DNA from: Tragulus kanchil
Taxonomy: Eukaryota; Chordata; Mammalia; Artiodactyla; Tragulidae
NCBI GenBank assembly: GCA_022376925.1
Contig: JAIOJX010000028.1
Span: 75,729,001 to 75,793,000, forward strand
Direction of reading: 5' to 3'
DNA length: 64,000 bases
Positions 24,116 through 36,172 of this stretch are shown here, in pieces. A program made the position numbers and the translations under genes. The notes beneath the pieces are model-generated. The model saw only the letters and a list, made by a program, of their open reading frames with translations. It was not told where the DNA came from and did no database searches. Within the stretch, counting starts at the first letter, position 1. Each line of letters opens with the position of its first letter.

Positions 24116-25546
24116 AAGTAAAAACACATGGAAGAAAAATGTCGATAGTTTGAAGCATGGTTTACTAGGATCACAGATCACTATGATTTAATATATTATC
24201 CATTTATCAAAAGTGACAATAAAAATATTTGAGGCCAAAATTAAAAAAAAAAAAAAAACCAAAAACTCATGATAAATTCATTCATCAGTTTGAACCAGCC
24301 ACATAACATTTTCTCTCTATTCCTAGCTTTCTAAATCTGTTTAGTTTTTCTCCTTTATTTATCTCTCTCTGTCATTTATTATTCTGAAACAACCTTTAAG
24401 TAACCTCTAAACCAGGACAAAATTACTCCCCATTTCCCTTAACAGAGAACTGTCTTCATACATATCTTTTCTTACCAAAAATGTATCTAACTTCCCTTAT
24501 ATACTTTGCATAGAGTTGTGTTTTTATTATTATAGTAGTCTTAATTACATTTATTGTTAAAAATTTTATCCCTAATAGCCGTAGTTTTCAATGAAAGTTA
24601 AGAAGCAGACAACTATGAACTGTTTGTCACATACCAACATTTTTTTATAGATTGGAAAATTGTAAATTAACCATTTCATAATTTCCAGATGCATATGCCT
24701 TTTATTCTTGGTACAAATTTTAACATGGCAAGAAAAGCATGTTATTAACAGACCCAAGTATCTTTTGTCCCTGTCATAAGAACCCAAAAGTAAATAAACT
24801 TCTGTTTAGCAATAATGTTTCAGTATTTTATCTTCTGAAAATGATCTAAATATTCAATGACTATCCGTCATTTAACAGAGGATAACTTTAAGGCTTCATT
24901 TCATCAAGAAGATTTTGTGAAGCTATTTTTAAGTAAAGCATAATCATTGTTGAAAAGTTAATTTATAAACTCTTATCCCATCTATTTTTGTTTAGTTCAC
25001 TTAATTCTTGACAATTATAGAAGCAAAGCACCTAAAATATTAATCACATGGCTTCTTATTTTTTGCTGCTATGCTTGACATACATTAAGCAATTTATTGT
25101 ATTTTTTCTTAGGTTTGATTTATAATTTTGTAATCTTAAATATCTACTGGAGATAACATATACTTGCTTGACTATTAAGTCCAAGTAGAAAGAATTGTAT
25201 TTATGTATAAGATGTAATGTTGGAAACTCTGAAGACATGCTTGTTTTATTAAATGAAAATAAGCTAGTTTTTATTTACTGAAGATTATCTCAGTCATGTG
25301 AACTTGAAAAACATTTTGTTTAGTTTCTTTATTTCTGAAGGTTTGGGGACCATTTTAATTTATACACGTGCTTATTAAGCTCTTTCACATTTTTTGGGGG
25401 GCAGTAGTATTGCAAGGAACAAAAATACTGTAAGTACATAACACATGTGCAGACATACGTATAGACAGATGCAAACAAAGATCTTACACCTTTCATTTAA
25501 AATTTTTAGCCATTGATGCAATAAAGGCATTTATGAAATATAAAAT
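24116..25546. other. Unassigned AT-rich sequence
   Basis: Only an A-run near 24242-24258 stands out. No gene or named repeat recognised. Confidence 0.5.
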
Positions 25547-25555
25547 TCACTAGTT

Positions 25556-25823
25556 GGGCTTCCCTGGTGGTCCAGTGGGTAAAGAGTCCGCCTTGCAGTG
25601 CAAGGGGCGCCAGTTCTATCCCTGGCCTGGGAGGATCCCACGTGCTGTGGAATAGTTGGACTGGTGTGTCCAATTACCGAGCCAGGGTTCTGGAGTGCAT
25701 GCGACCAGAGCCGGTGCTCTGCAGGGAGAGAGGCCGCTGCTATGGGAGGCCCACACAGGCCAAAGAACAAAGATGGATGAAAACAAATAAATGAAAGACC
25801 AATAAAAGTGGCCGAAAAAAACC
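25556..25823 (+). mobile_element. CHR-like SINE with 9-bp TSD
   Basis: GGGCTTCCCTGGTGGTCCAG head, B-box-like GTTCTATCCC, body to CAAAGATGGATGAAAAC, tail AAAGACCAATAAAAGTGGCC plus A-run. Flanked by TCACTAGTT at 25547-25555 and 25824-25832. The C-rich 3' segment seen in other copies is absent. Confidence 0.88.
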
Positions 25824-25832
25824 TCACTAGTT

Positions 25833-26454
25833 TATAAATGAATGTGCTGAATTCAAATTGCATTTTTGGCAGATGGAACAAGTTAAGGCTATTGACTTAG
25901 ACGGTAATATTTTTACCAATATTTGTGGAGAAAACTTTTCAGATTGCTCTCTTGACAGGTAGTCTCATAGAGTTTGTGGACTGGACTTTGAACAGGGAGC
26001 TTTCATAGCTATTTGTTTTTTTAAAAAAGCCTCTCCTCTTTTTCCCCCTCCAGTCTCCAGTGGTTGTAGGTAATTTTCTAGTTAAGTCCTCTGCTGTTTG
26101 TATTTAAGAGGTGTGGTAAAATTTACACCACCAGAAATGGGGTCACCAGAAGTTTTTTTTATAAGAAGTTTAGGGTCATATTTATTTATTATGAGAAATT
26201 TAAAGCAATGACTAAGAAATTTCTTTGAGTGTAGGATAGTCTGTGAATTTTATTTATTTATTTTTCATGGTGGGCCCCCAACTATGAAGATGTGGAGCTG
26301 AGGAGGTCTGGTTACAGAGTAAGGAATGATAAAACTGCCTTTCTGTGTGTTCTTGGCGCCTTGCTAAAACTAGTTTGTAGGTACCAGTAGGCCATTTATT
26401 TAGAATGAGAGCTCTCAAATATATTTTTAAATATAAAAGTCCAAACCTTTAAAG
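25833..26454. other. Unassigned sequence
   Basis: No gene or repeat recognised. Confidence 0.45.
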
Positions 26455-26461
26455 ATATACC

Positions 26462-26728
26462 TTTTTTTTTTTCTTTTCCCCATCATGCCTCTTTTATTTG
26501 TATTTGTTTTCATCCACCTTTTTATTCTTTGGTCTGTGTGGGCCTCCCATTGCTCTCACTGCAGAGCACTAGCTCTGGACGCATGTGCTCCAGAGCTCTG
26601 GTTCATAATTGGACACACCAGTCCAGCTGCTCCATGGCACATGAGATCTTCCCAGGTCAGGGATCGAACTGGTGCCCCTTGCACTGCAAGGCAGACTCTT
26701 TACACACTGGACCACCAGGGAAGCCCAG
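26462..26728 (-). mobile_element. CHR-like SINE with short TSD
   Basis: Reverse-oriented copy ending CCACCAGGGAAGCCC, more diverged than its relatives, with an internal deletion near 26555. Flanked by TATACCT (26456-26462 and 26729-26735, approximate). Confidence 0.82.
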
Positions 26729-26735
26729 TATACCT

Positions 26736-27122
26736 GTTTTAATGTGACGGTAACTAAATGAATAAGGCTTTTCATTGCTTGAAACCATATTTTTATGGCT
26801 TAACCATGGACATTTTTATGGCTTAGAGGCATCTGCAAAGACAGCACAAAAGTTGCAGTTCCCCTTGAAATCCAAAGGTTCTGCAAAGATTGTCTAAGAA
26901 AGTGAAGACCTTTGTTGTTGCATTAAGTAAAGAAGTTCTCGTTGAGATAGAACGGGATAGCTTAAACCACAGACATGCTAATCTCTGTTACCCAAGGGAC
27001 TATCTTGAAAAATTTCCCAGTGCAAATAAGACAAATGAGGCCCTTTTGGGCCTCCTGATGACAAACACTACAAACACTACAAAAGACAGAGACAGGGAAA
27101 CTAAAGTATTCCCGAGAGGCTG
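26736..27122. other. Unassigned sequence
   Basis: A 161-codon open frame crosses this region from 26890 into the adjacent Bov-tA. The overlap with a SINE and lack of recognised similarity argue against a gene. Confidence 0.45.
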
Positions 27123-27330
27123 TGTGTGTGTTCACTTGCATGTGACTCGTTGCTACCCCATGGACCGTAGCCTGCCAGGCTCCACTGACCATGGAATTTT
27201 CCAGGCAAGAATGCTGGAATTGGTAACTATTTCCTTCCTTCTCCAGGGGATTTTCCTGAGCCAGGGATTGAACCCGCATCTCCTGCACTGGCAGGCAGAT
27301 TCTTTAACACCGAGCCACATAGAAAGCTTC
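27123..27330 (-). mobile_element. Bov-tA SINE
   Basis: CTACCCCATGGACCGTAGCC, CCAGGCAAGAATGCTGG and AGCCAGGGATTGAACCCGC, reverse orientation, head at right. Confidence 0.9.
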
Positions 27331-27744
27331 AGAGGCTCTTGGTACCTGGAAACCAAATCCAGAGTCACAGTTTAAAGAACTAAGTTTTACAAATATTTCT
27401 TTGGAAAAACATTTGGGGAGGAAGGGATAAGGGAATTTGTACTTCCTTTCATGCCCAGGATTAAAGAAAGATCTGAGAGAGCTGACTTGGGTAAGAATTC
27501 TTACCTTTCGCTGGCTTTTTGTGCCAGGATCCCCTCTGCAAGATTCTGAGAGTGGATCTTTCCAACTGCTTCCATGGGAGTCGTCAGAAACTAGGGTAGA
27601 GAATACTTTACTCATCTTAGGCTTTCAGCCTGGACTCTGTAATAAAAAGGCAGATTAGCAAGAGGAAAACAGTTTATTAACTCACGTAGCGCATAGCATA
27701 TGAGAGAAACCTCAGTGAAAAGAAGCCCTTGAAGCAGTGGCTCA
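27331..27744. other. Unassigned sequence
   Basis: No gene or repeat recognised. Confidence 0.4.
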
Positions 27745-28060
27745 GAACTACAGTTTCTAGAGCATCTTCAACAAAGAACAGTAATTGTAGAGAGAAATGA
27801 CAGGACAGAGAAACAAAGTTTAGACTTCCAAGGGCAGCATACTATGGGAAGAAAAATCCATGGCCAGGAACTAATGGCTATCGTTTGTCTGCAGATTCCT
27901 CTGGGCCATCTCTGGGCTGGTAGCACTCTGTGTCCCGTGAAATGTGTGTTCTGCCTTTAGGTAGAAAGGAGAGGCTAGAGAGAGCTTTCACTGCGTTCTT
28001 AATTGCCTTCAGCTCAAAGTATTTTATATGTCAAACAGGCGTATTCCTCTTTCCTTCACA
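27745..28060. repeat. Old interspersed repeat, homologous to 19970-20310
   Basis: Carries the same ordered blocks as 19970-20310, here less disrupted (AGAGCATCTTCAACAAAG, GTAGAGAGAAATGACAGG). Probably an old LTR-class repeat. Confidence 0.55.
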
Positions 28061-28104
28061 TGGTAAAAGGAATTTTGAAGGTTTGATAAAGTTAAGGATC
28101 TGGG

Positions 28105-28352
28105 TTGAGGGGATGACTCTGGATTATCTGGATCAGCCCAGTGTACATGTAAGGGGCCTTGTAAGAGGGAGGCTGCATGGTCTGAGTCAAAAAAGGAGAT
28201 GTATCAACAGAAGAATGGAGAGCAGCATCAGGGAGAGAGACTGCGATCTGAGTGAGGCTCATTTCAGACTTCTGACCTCCAGAGCTGCAAGATGCTAAAT
28301 CTTTTATTGTAACTCATGTGATTTGTTAGAGCAGCAACGGGAAACTAAAACG
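28105..28352 (+). mobile_element. MaLR/MLT1-like LTR remnant
   Basis: ATTATCTGGATCAGCCCAGT, GTAAGAGGGAGG, GGAGATGT, CTTCTGACCTCCAGAGCTGC and GCAACGGGAAACTAAAAC follow the usual order of MLT1-like LTR 3' halves. Family assignment is from memory. Repeated at 29233-29480. Confidence 0.55.
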
Positions 28353-29072
28353 TGGGTATTTGGTGTTATATTAATAGAAAGAGTACTGTTCACCAGTACT
28401 GGAGAGACTGGGCTTCCTTTCTGTCCTCTACCACTCACTGACTTCAGACTTTCAGGCACGTGGCAAATGTCCCTAAGGGTAGCTGTCTTTTCAGTGTAAT
28501 GGGATCAATAAGACCATGTGTATTTGAGGGTAGGACTGGGCCGATGGCCTCATCTACTGTATAGATGTTTTCCCTGCGTTAGCCTCAGTCCTTTGGCTCA
28601 GCTCAGCCCAACTCAGCACTTCCAAACAGAACCACTGTCCTGAGTTACTTTATCAAAGCTGAAACTGTTTCTTTCTTAAGTTGCTGTAGACTTTCATCCA
28701 AATGAAGAGCTATAATTTCCTACATGGGATCTATGAAAAAATTAATTAAAATAAATATGAGACCTAAATTTCCTAAGTCCAAGAGACCAAAAAATTATTC
28801 TGTAACATTTTCTCCTCTAGGCCAAGCAAAATTGTACAACGTTCAGATATCACCATGCTAGTTTCAGTTTCTGCCTGTGTGATTTATGTTTTTTTATAAG
28901 CCAAATTTGAACATGACTTTCCCTACCTTGTCGGCACACCCACTACTTAAAGGTGGACATAGATCATTATGCCTTGTAGATGATATTTTACACAATGAGG
29001 AAATGTTCTAGACAGACTTTTATATGATGATTTCTAGGTATTTGCAGCAATTACATGAAAGGTTAAATCCTT

Positions 29073-29215
29073 GGACCTTGTGTGTGTGTGTGCTTAATTG
29101 CTTAGTTATGTCCAGCTCTTTGTGACCCCAAGGACTGCAGCCCACCAGACTCTGTCCGTGGGGATTTTCCAGGCAAGAATATGGGAGTGGGTTGCCATTC
29201 CTCCTCCTCCCCATA
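29073..29215 (-). mobile_element. Bov-tA SINE, cut by the duplication join
   Basis: Body of the element at 30203-30408, lacking the tRNA-derived head. A TG run precedes it at 29078-29092. Confidence 0.85.
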
Positions 29216-30202
29216 AAAGGAGTTGGGCTGGGTTGAGGGGATGACTCTGGATTATCTGGATCAGCCCAGTGTACATGTAAGGGGCCTTGTAAGAGGGAGG
29301 CTGCATGGTCTGAGTCAAAAAAGGAGATGTATCAACAGAAGAATGGAGAGCAGCATCAGGGAGAGAGACTGCGATCTGAGTGAGGCTCATTTCAGACTTC
29401 TGACCTCCAGAGCTGCAAGATGCTAAATCTTTTATTGTAACTCATGTGATTTGTTAGAGCAGCAACGGGAAACTAAAACGTGGGTATTTGGTGTTATATT
29501 AATAGAAAGAGTACTGTTCACCAGTACTGGAGAGACTGGGCTTCCTTTCTGTCCTCTACCACTCACTGACTTCAGACTTTCAGGCACGTGGCAAATGTCC
29601 CTAAGGGTAGCTGTCTTTTCAGTGTGATGGGATCAATAAGACCATGTGTATTTGAGGGTAGGACTGGGCCGATGGCCTCATCTACTGTATAGATGTTTTC
29701 CCTGCGTTAGCCTCAGTCCTTTGGCTCAGCTCAGCCCAACTCAGCACTTCCAAACAGAACCACTGTCCTGAGTTACTTTATCAAAGCTGAAACTGTTTCT
29801 TTCTTAAGTTGCTGTAGACTTTCATCCAAATGAAGAGCTATAATTTCCTACATGGGATCTATGAAAAAATTAATTAAAATAAATATGAGACCTAAATTTC
29901 CTAAGTCCAAGAGACCAAAAAATTATTCTGTAACATTTTCTCCTCTAGGCCAAGCAAAATTGTACAACGTTCAGATATCACCATGCTAGTTTCAGTTTCT
30001 GCCTGTGTGATTTATGTTTTTTTATAAGCCAAATTTGAACATGACTTTCCCTACCTTGTCGGCACACCCACTACTTAAAGGTGGACATAGATCATTATGC
30101 CTTGTAGATGATATTTTACACAATGAGGAAATGTTCTAGACAGACTTTTATATGATGATTTCTAGGTATTTGCAGCAATTACATGAAAGGTTAAATCCTT
30201 GG

Positions 30203-30408
30203 ACCTTGTGTGTGTGTGTGTGCTTAATTGCTTAGTTATGTCCAGCTCTTTGTGACCCCAAGGACTGCAGCCCACCAGACTCTGTCCGTGGGGATTCTCC
30301 AGGCAAGAATATGGGAGTGGGTTGCCATTCCCTCCCTCCTCAATACAGGAGATCAAACCCAGATCTCCTGTATTGCAGGTGGAGTCTTTACCATCTGAGA
30401 CACCTTGC
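30203..30408 (-). mobile_element. Bov-tA SINE
   Basis: Reverse orientation: TTTGTGACCCCAAGGACTGC, CCAGGCAAGAATATGGG, GAGATCAAACCCAGATCTCC, GTGGAGTCTTTACCATCTG. Head at right. Confidence 0.88.
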
Positions 30409-31635
30409 GTATATCGTATTTAATGCCAAGTCCTTCTTTGTCTTTAGTAGTAATATCAAACAATAAACTTCAAAAATTTTTATATGAAAGGTCATGGGAA
30501 TTTTGCAAGTCTTATTTTTCCAAATGATGTTTTGTTCTGTTAGTTGCAATAACATGTACTTTATGTTTCTGGAAAAAGTGCACATAATTTTATTTGGACT
30601 TATTTTGATACAGTAGTTAACAGCTAAAGTTGTGATATTTCTCTTTTTTGCACGAGGAAAGAAAAAAAATCTTTTTATTTTAAGGGTTTTGACCAAGGGT
30701 CTTCTAAACCAGTGCTTCTTACTTGGGAAGGGACTGTGATTCAGCCCCTCATGGGACATTTATCCGTATCTGGAGATATCTTTGATTGTCACAATTGGGG
30801 AAAATGTGCTATCAGAATCTAGTAGGTAGAGGTCAGGGATGTTGCTGAACAATTTGGAAATCACAGGAGAGCCTTACACAAGACAAAAATATTGGGTGTG
30901 AAATGTCAATAGTGCTACACTAGACCAGTGTTTCTAGTTTTTAATATGCATATGAGTCACCTGGAAATCTGGCTAAAATGAGGATTCTGGTTGACCTCCT
31001 GACCCCAGTGGACAGAACTGGGCATCTCTATAGACAGGCATCCAGATATCATTATGACTAGAGCTCTTGACAATAGCAACTCCTTCTTTAGAAGAATGTG
31101 ATGCAAATGACTGTGTTAGCATTGTTCATTCAAGTGTGGTCACTGCGTTTTTGATATACATTGCTTAGTAAGTGAGTCTGGGCCACAGGGTGCCCAGAAT
31201 GATGCAACTTTCTCTTCTGGACAGAGAGTGGGTAGTAGAATACTGAGTTTTCAAGTCATGTTTGTGTGGAAGCAATTTATAAGTACTGATGAATATTCTG
31301 CATCTTCCCTGGGACCTCCAAGGGATTCAGGTTGGCTGTGAAGCAGGGCTAATGGAGAGTGAGATTTGAATGCTACCAGAATGAGGTATTGAAGTGCTAG
31401 AGAAGTTTGCTGGACATCTTTAAATAGATACCAGATTTTGTGTTGTGGACGTGTTAAAGGGATCTGACACACATCTCTGTTTCATCCTTTCTCTTTTTTT
31501 CCTCAGAATATTTAGTTTCTTCTTATTTTCCATAGAATAAAATTTAAACATCTTGACCTAGGATTTAAGGTCATGTATTATATGGTTCTAAAGATGGTAT
31601 TCTTTTGTCGTTAGCAAAAGTTTTTTTTTTTTTTT
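30409..31635. other. Unassigned sequence
   Basis: No gene or confidently named repeat. T-run at 31620-31636 adjoins the L1. Confidence 0.45.
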
Positions 31636-31636
31636 T

Positions 31637-33880
31637 ATCTGAAAAGTGGCAGAATAGCTACAGTATCATCATACTTAATGGTGAAAGAGTAGATGCTTTC
31701 TCCCTAAGATCAGGAACAAGGCAAGTTGTCCCCTTTCACCACTCATATTCAACATCATACTGGAAGTTATAGCTAATGCAATAATATAAGAAAAGGAAAT
31801 GCAAAGTGTACAGGTTGGAAAGGAAGAAATAAAACTGTTTAGCAGATGTTATGATTGTCTCTGTAGAAAATTTCAGAGAATCAATGACAACAAAATTATG
31901 CAACTAATAAGTGATTATAGTGCAATGTCAAATGCCTAATATGGAAGTCAACTGCTCTCCTATATGCCAGTAATGAACACTTGGAGTTTGAAATGAAAAG
32001 CACAAAACTGTTTACCTTAGCACTGAAAAAAGAAAGGAACTATAAGTTTATGAAAATATGTACAAGATATATGTGAGGAAAACTATAAACCTCTATTGAA
32101 AGAAATAAAAAGATTTGCATAAATGGAGAGATATTCTATGTTTACGGATGAGATGAACCAATGTTGTTGTCAATTCTTAGATTCAGTGTTGTTATTGATC
32201 TATGCAATCCCAATTAAAATCCCAGTAATTTTTTTGTGGGTATTGACAAACTAATTCTAAGTATTGTATAGAAAGGCAAAAGGCACAGAATAACCAACAC
32301 AATCTTAAAGAACAAAATCAGAGGACTGACATTATCCGATTTCAATAATTAGTTGAAGCTACAGTTATCAAGACAGTGTAGTATTTGTGAAAGAAAAGAC
32401 ACAGATGAGTGAGACAGAATAGAGAGCCCATAAATAGACTCACATACATATAGTCAAATGATCTTTGAGTAAAGGGCAAAAGCAATTCTGTGTATAGAGA
32501 GAATAATCTCTGGAATAAGTGGTACTAGGACAATAGTATACCCACCATTGTGTTAAAAAAAAAAAAAAAGGTCTAGACACAGTCCTTATATTTCTTCCAC
32601 AAAAATTAATTCAAAATGGATCATAGACCTAAATGTAAAAACAGCTTAACATTCTAAAAGGTAGCATAGTAGAAAATCAAGGTGACCTTGGGTATGATAA
32701 GTTTTTAGATACAACATCAAGTACATAATCCATGAAAGAAAAAAAATGTGTTAGACTGTATTATAATTTAAAAGTTTCAATTTGTGAAAGACATTTTTAA
32801 GAGAATGAAAAGGCAAGCCACAAATGGAAGGAAGTATTTGCCATTCTTGTGTCTGATAAAGGAGGGAAATCCAAATATACAAAGAACTCTTAAAAGTCAA
32901 CAGTAAGAAAACAGATAGCTCAGTTAAAAAGTAAGCCAAAGATCTGAACACTTTCACATCTGTGGCACTTTCCATTCTTCATCTTCTGTCATCTGTGCCT
33001 CATGCAATGTTGTCTCACTCCAAGGATCAGAGTTTACTTGTGTATGTGCTTTGTGTGATCAGATGGTACAGTATGAATCTTAGAGGAGCAGCCCCTGTTG
33101 AGCCTCAAAGGGAACCACATCTAGATATGCAAACAACCTTCAGGCTCCTGACCTCTAGAGCCCTCTGTTGGGAGAAAACAGACATTGAGTGGACCATGAT
33201 GGATTCAGGACTGGGAGAGAGACCAGAGCCCTGTGTGCATTGGGGCCTACGTAGGTTGGGTTGCAGCCTGATTTCAGCTTAATTCAGCCTGTCCTTTTAT
33301 AGGAATTTCAGCTGTGGTGTGGGAATGCAAGGCCTCTTGAGAAAAGTTGACCTGTACTGAGAAAGCATGAAGGTTCAGGGTGTTGTGTACTTGAGTGTCC
33401 TGAGCTGAAAAGCCTGTGGCTGTTTTGAAGACTCAAGTGTTGTACTGAATTTTGGTTATTAAGGTTTCTAACTTTGTAACCTTCCTATCTGGAGAAAGAA
33501 AATAAAATCCTTTAAATGAAAAAAAAAAGAGAGAGAGAGATCTTAACAGACATTCATCAAAGAAGATATACAGATGGCAAATTATCATGTCTTCATTGAT
33601 ATTCAAATGAAAGCAACAGTAAAGGCCTATTGTAAACCTATTAGAATGGCTAAAATCCAGAGCACTGACATCATAAGCTAGAGAGGATAGATATGGAGTA
33701 ATTCTCTCTCATTTGTTGCTGGGAATGCAAATACCTGCACATAAATGTTTAAATGTTTATAGCAGCTATATAATACACAGCTTTTGTCACTCCAAACTGG
33801 AAGCAACCCAAAATGTCCTTCAATAGGGGAATGAATTAAAACAAAATGAAAATCAAAAAAAGTGATAGTCATACAAAGGA
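31637..33880 (+). mobile_element. Old L1 ORF2/3' remnant, interrupted
   Basis: Degenerate plus-strand L1: CATCATACTTAATGGTGAAA and CCTTTCACCACTCATATTCA (RT region), later AAATGGATCATAGACCTAAA and GGAAGCAACCCAAAATGTCC (toward the ORF2 end). Many stops and indels. The continuity AAGATCTGAACA...AGATCTTAACAGACATTC is broken at 32951-33537 by a separate insertion. Confidence 0.85.
32951..33537 (+). pseudogene. Candidate processed retrocopy with poly(A) signal and tail
   Basis: A 587-bp non-L1 insert sits in the old L1. It is bounded by AGATCTGAACA (32940-32950) and AGATCTTAACA (33538-33548), an 11-bp target duplication with one mismatch. The 3' end has AATAAA at 33501-33506 followed by an A-run at about 33518-33529, then an AG run. 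This is the signature of L1-mediated retrotransposition of an mRNA or 3'UTR. A 106-codon frame at 32962-33282 (MALSILHLLSSVPHAML...) is not recognised. The source transcript is unknown; it could also be an unlisted repeat. Confidence 0.5.
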
Positions 33881-33883
33881 ATA

Positions 33884-34516
33884 TTGTTATTATTCAGTCA
33901 CTAAGTTTTGTCCAACTCTTTGTGACCCCATGAACTGCAGCATGCCAGGCTGCTTTGTCCTTCAGCATCTCCTGGAGTTTGTTCAAGCTCATTTCCATTG
34001 AATCGGTGATCCCCTTCTCCTTCTACCTTCTATTTTTTCCTAACATCAGGGTCTTTTCTATTGGGTTCTCTTCACATCAGGTGGCCAAAGTATTGGAGTT
34101 TCAGCATCAGTCCTTCCAGTGAATATTCAGGGTTAATTTCCCTTAGGATTGATTGGTTTGATTTCCTTGCAGTCCAAGGGACTCTCAAGAGTCTCCTCCA
34201 GCACCACAGTTTGAAAGCGTCAATTCTTTGGCACTCAACCTTCTTTATGATCCAACTTTTATATCCATACATGACTACAGGAGAAACCATAGCCTTAAAC
34301 TGGAGGATCTTTGTTGGCAAAGTGATGTCTGTGCTTTTTAATACACTTTTTAGGTTTGTCATAGCTTTCTACCAAGGAACAAGTATCTTTTAATTTCATA
34401 ACTGCAGTCACCACCCCCAGTGGTTTTGGAGCCCATGAAAATAAAGTCTGTTACTCTTTGCTTTTTTCCCCTATCTGTCCTCCATGGAGTGACAGGACCA
34501 GATGTCATGATCTTTG
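33884..34516 (-). mobile_element. BovB 3' fragment
   Basis: Reverse-strand BovB end: GTCCAACTCTTTGTGACCCC, CATCAGGTGGCCAAAGTATT. The reverse frame at 34072-34362 reads LWCWRRLLRVPWTARKSNQS and LEGLMLKLQYFGHLM, the conserved C-terminal part of the BovB ORF. 5'-truncated. Confidence 0.9.
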
Positions 34517-34785
34517 AGTTTTTGGGGGGAGCACTTCTATTGATCTTTCATTTATCTGTTTTCATATATCTTTGTTCTTTGGCCTGTGTGGGCCTCCCAT
34601 CACAGTGGCCTCTCTCACCACAGAGCACAGGCTCTGGGCACATGTACTCCAGAGCTCTGGCTCAGTAGTTGGACACATCAGTCCAGCCGCTCCATGGCAG
34701 GTGGGACCCTGCCAGGCCAGAGGTCGAACCAGCACCCCTTGAACTGCAAGGCAGTGTCCTTACCCACTGGACCACCAGGGAAGCC
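34517..34785 (-). mobile_element. CHR-like SINE
   Basis: Reverse-oriented copy from ATTGATCTTTCATTTATCTG to GGACCACCAGGGAAGCCC, adjoining the BovB fragment. Repeated at 35662-35930. Confidence 0.85.
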
Positions 34786-35027
34786 CTTTATAATAGATCT
34801 TTTTAATTTTTCCAAACTAAAAGGTGAAAAAAATAGCTCTACTTTAAATTTAGTTATCTTTGATTTCTAGTGATATAAAACATCTTTTCATATGATTGTC
34901 AGTCATTAAGGTTTTTGCCTTGTGTTGAATTGTCTATTATTATTCTTTGCCCATGGTAGTGGGGTATAGGGGAGCAGATTTTTTTTCTTTTTAACTGATT
35001 CCTGGTTAGAAATTACATCCTCAAATA
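34786..35027 (-). mobile_element. Probable old L1 fragment
   Basis: TTGATTTCTAGTGATATAAAACATC and TTGTGTTGAATTGTCTATTA resemble reverse-strand L1 ORF2-end sequence. Weak match by eye. Confidence 0.4.
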
Positions 35028-35315
35028 TCATCTACAGATTCAATGTGATCCCTATCAGATTACCAGTGACATTCTTCACAGAACTAGAACAAAAAATAAC
35101 ACAGTTCATAGGGAAGCACAAAAGACCCCGAATAGCCAAAGCAATCCTGAGGAAGAAGAATGGAGCTGGAGGAATCAGCCTCCCTAACTTCAGACTATAC
35201 TACAGAGCAGCAGTCATCAAGACAGTATGGTACTGGCACAAAAACAGAAATATAGACTAATGGAACAAGATAGAGAACCTAGAGGTAAACCCACATACAA
35301 ATACCTTATTTTTGA
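35028..35315 (+). mobile_element. L1, 5' start of a truncated plus-strand copy
   Basis: ORF2 sequence reading [20 protein letters not shown] and [20 protein letters not shown]. Continues, after the duplicated block, at 36173-38932. Confidence 0.9.
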
Positions 35316-35661
35316 AGTCCAAGGGACTCTCAAGAGTCTCCTCCAGCACCACAGTTTGAAAGCGTCAATTCTTTGGCACTCAACCTTCTTTATGATCCAA
35401 CTTTTATATCCATACATGACTACAGGAGAAACCATAGCCTTAAACTGGAGGATCTTTGTTGGCAAAGTGATGTCTGTGCTTTTTAATACACTTTTTAGGT
35501 TTGTCATAGCTTTCTACCAAGGAACAAGTATCTTTTAATTTCATAACTGCAGTCACCACCCCCAGTGGTTTTGGAGCCCATGAAAATAAAGTCTGTTACT
35601 CTTTGCTTTTTTCCCCTATCTGTCCTCCATGGAGTGACAGGACCAGATGTCATGATCTTTG

Positions 35662-35930
35662 AGTTTTTGGGGGGAGCACTTCTATTGATCTTTCATTTAT
35701 CTGTTTTCATATATCTTTGTTCTTTGGCCTGTGTGGGCCTCCCATCACAGTGGCCTCTCTCACCACAGAGCACAGGCTCTGGGCACATGTACTCCAGAGC
35801 TCTGGCTCAGTAGTTGGACACATCAGTCCAGCCGCTCCATGGCAGGTGGGACCCTGCCAGACCAGAGGTCGAACCAGCACCCCTTGAACTGCAAGGCAGT
35901 GTCCTTACCCACTGGACCACCAGGGAAGCC
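35662..35930 (-). mobile_element. CHR-like SINE (copy in duplicated block)
   Basis: Same insertion as 34517-34785, one base different in the CCAGGCCAGAGG/CCAGACCAGAGG stretch. Confidence 0.82.
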
Positions 35931-36172
35931 CTTTATAATAGATCTTTTTAATTTTTCCAAACTAATAGGTGAAAAAAATAGCTCTACTTTAAATTTAGTT
36001 ATCTTTGATTTCTAGTGATATAAAACATCTTTTCATATGATTGTCAGTCATTAAGGTTTTTGCCTTGTGTTGAATTGTCTATTATTATTCTTTGCCCATG
36101 GTAGTGGGGTATAGGGGAGCAGATTTTTTTTCTTTTTAACTGATTCCTGGTTAGAAATTACATCCTCAAATA

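Larger units (their letters stand above)
28100..30345 (+). repeat. Direct duplication 8: 28100-29227 and 29228-30345 (offset ~1128)
   Basis: The LTR remnant, ~700 bp unassigned DNA and most of a Bov-tA occur twice. Copy one breaks inside the Bov-tA, with garbled sequence at 29212-29227. Copy two continues cleanly to the SINE head. Confidence 0.92.

Noticed and set aside
26890..27375. 161-codon open frame as a gene
   Set aside because: It runs into a reverse Bov-tA and has no recognisable domain or splice structure.
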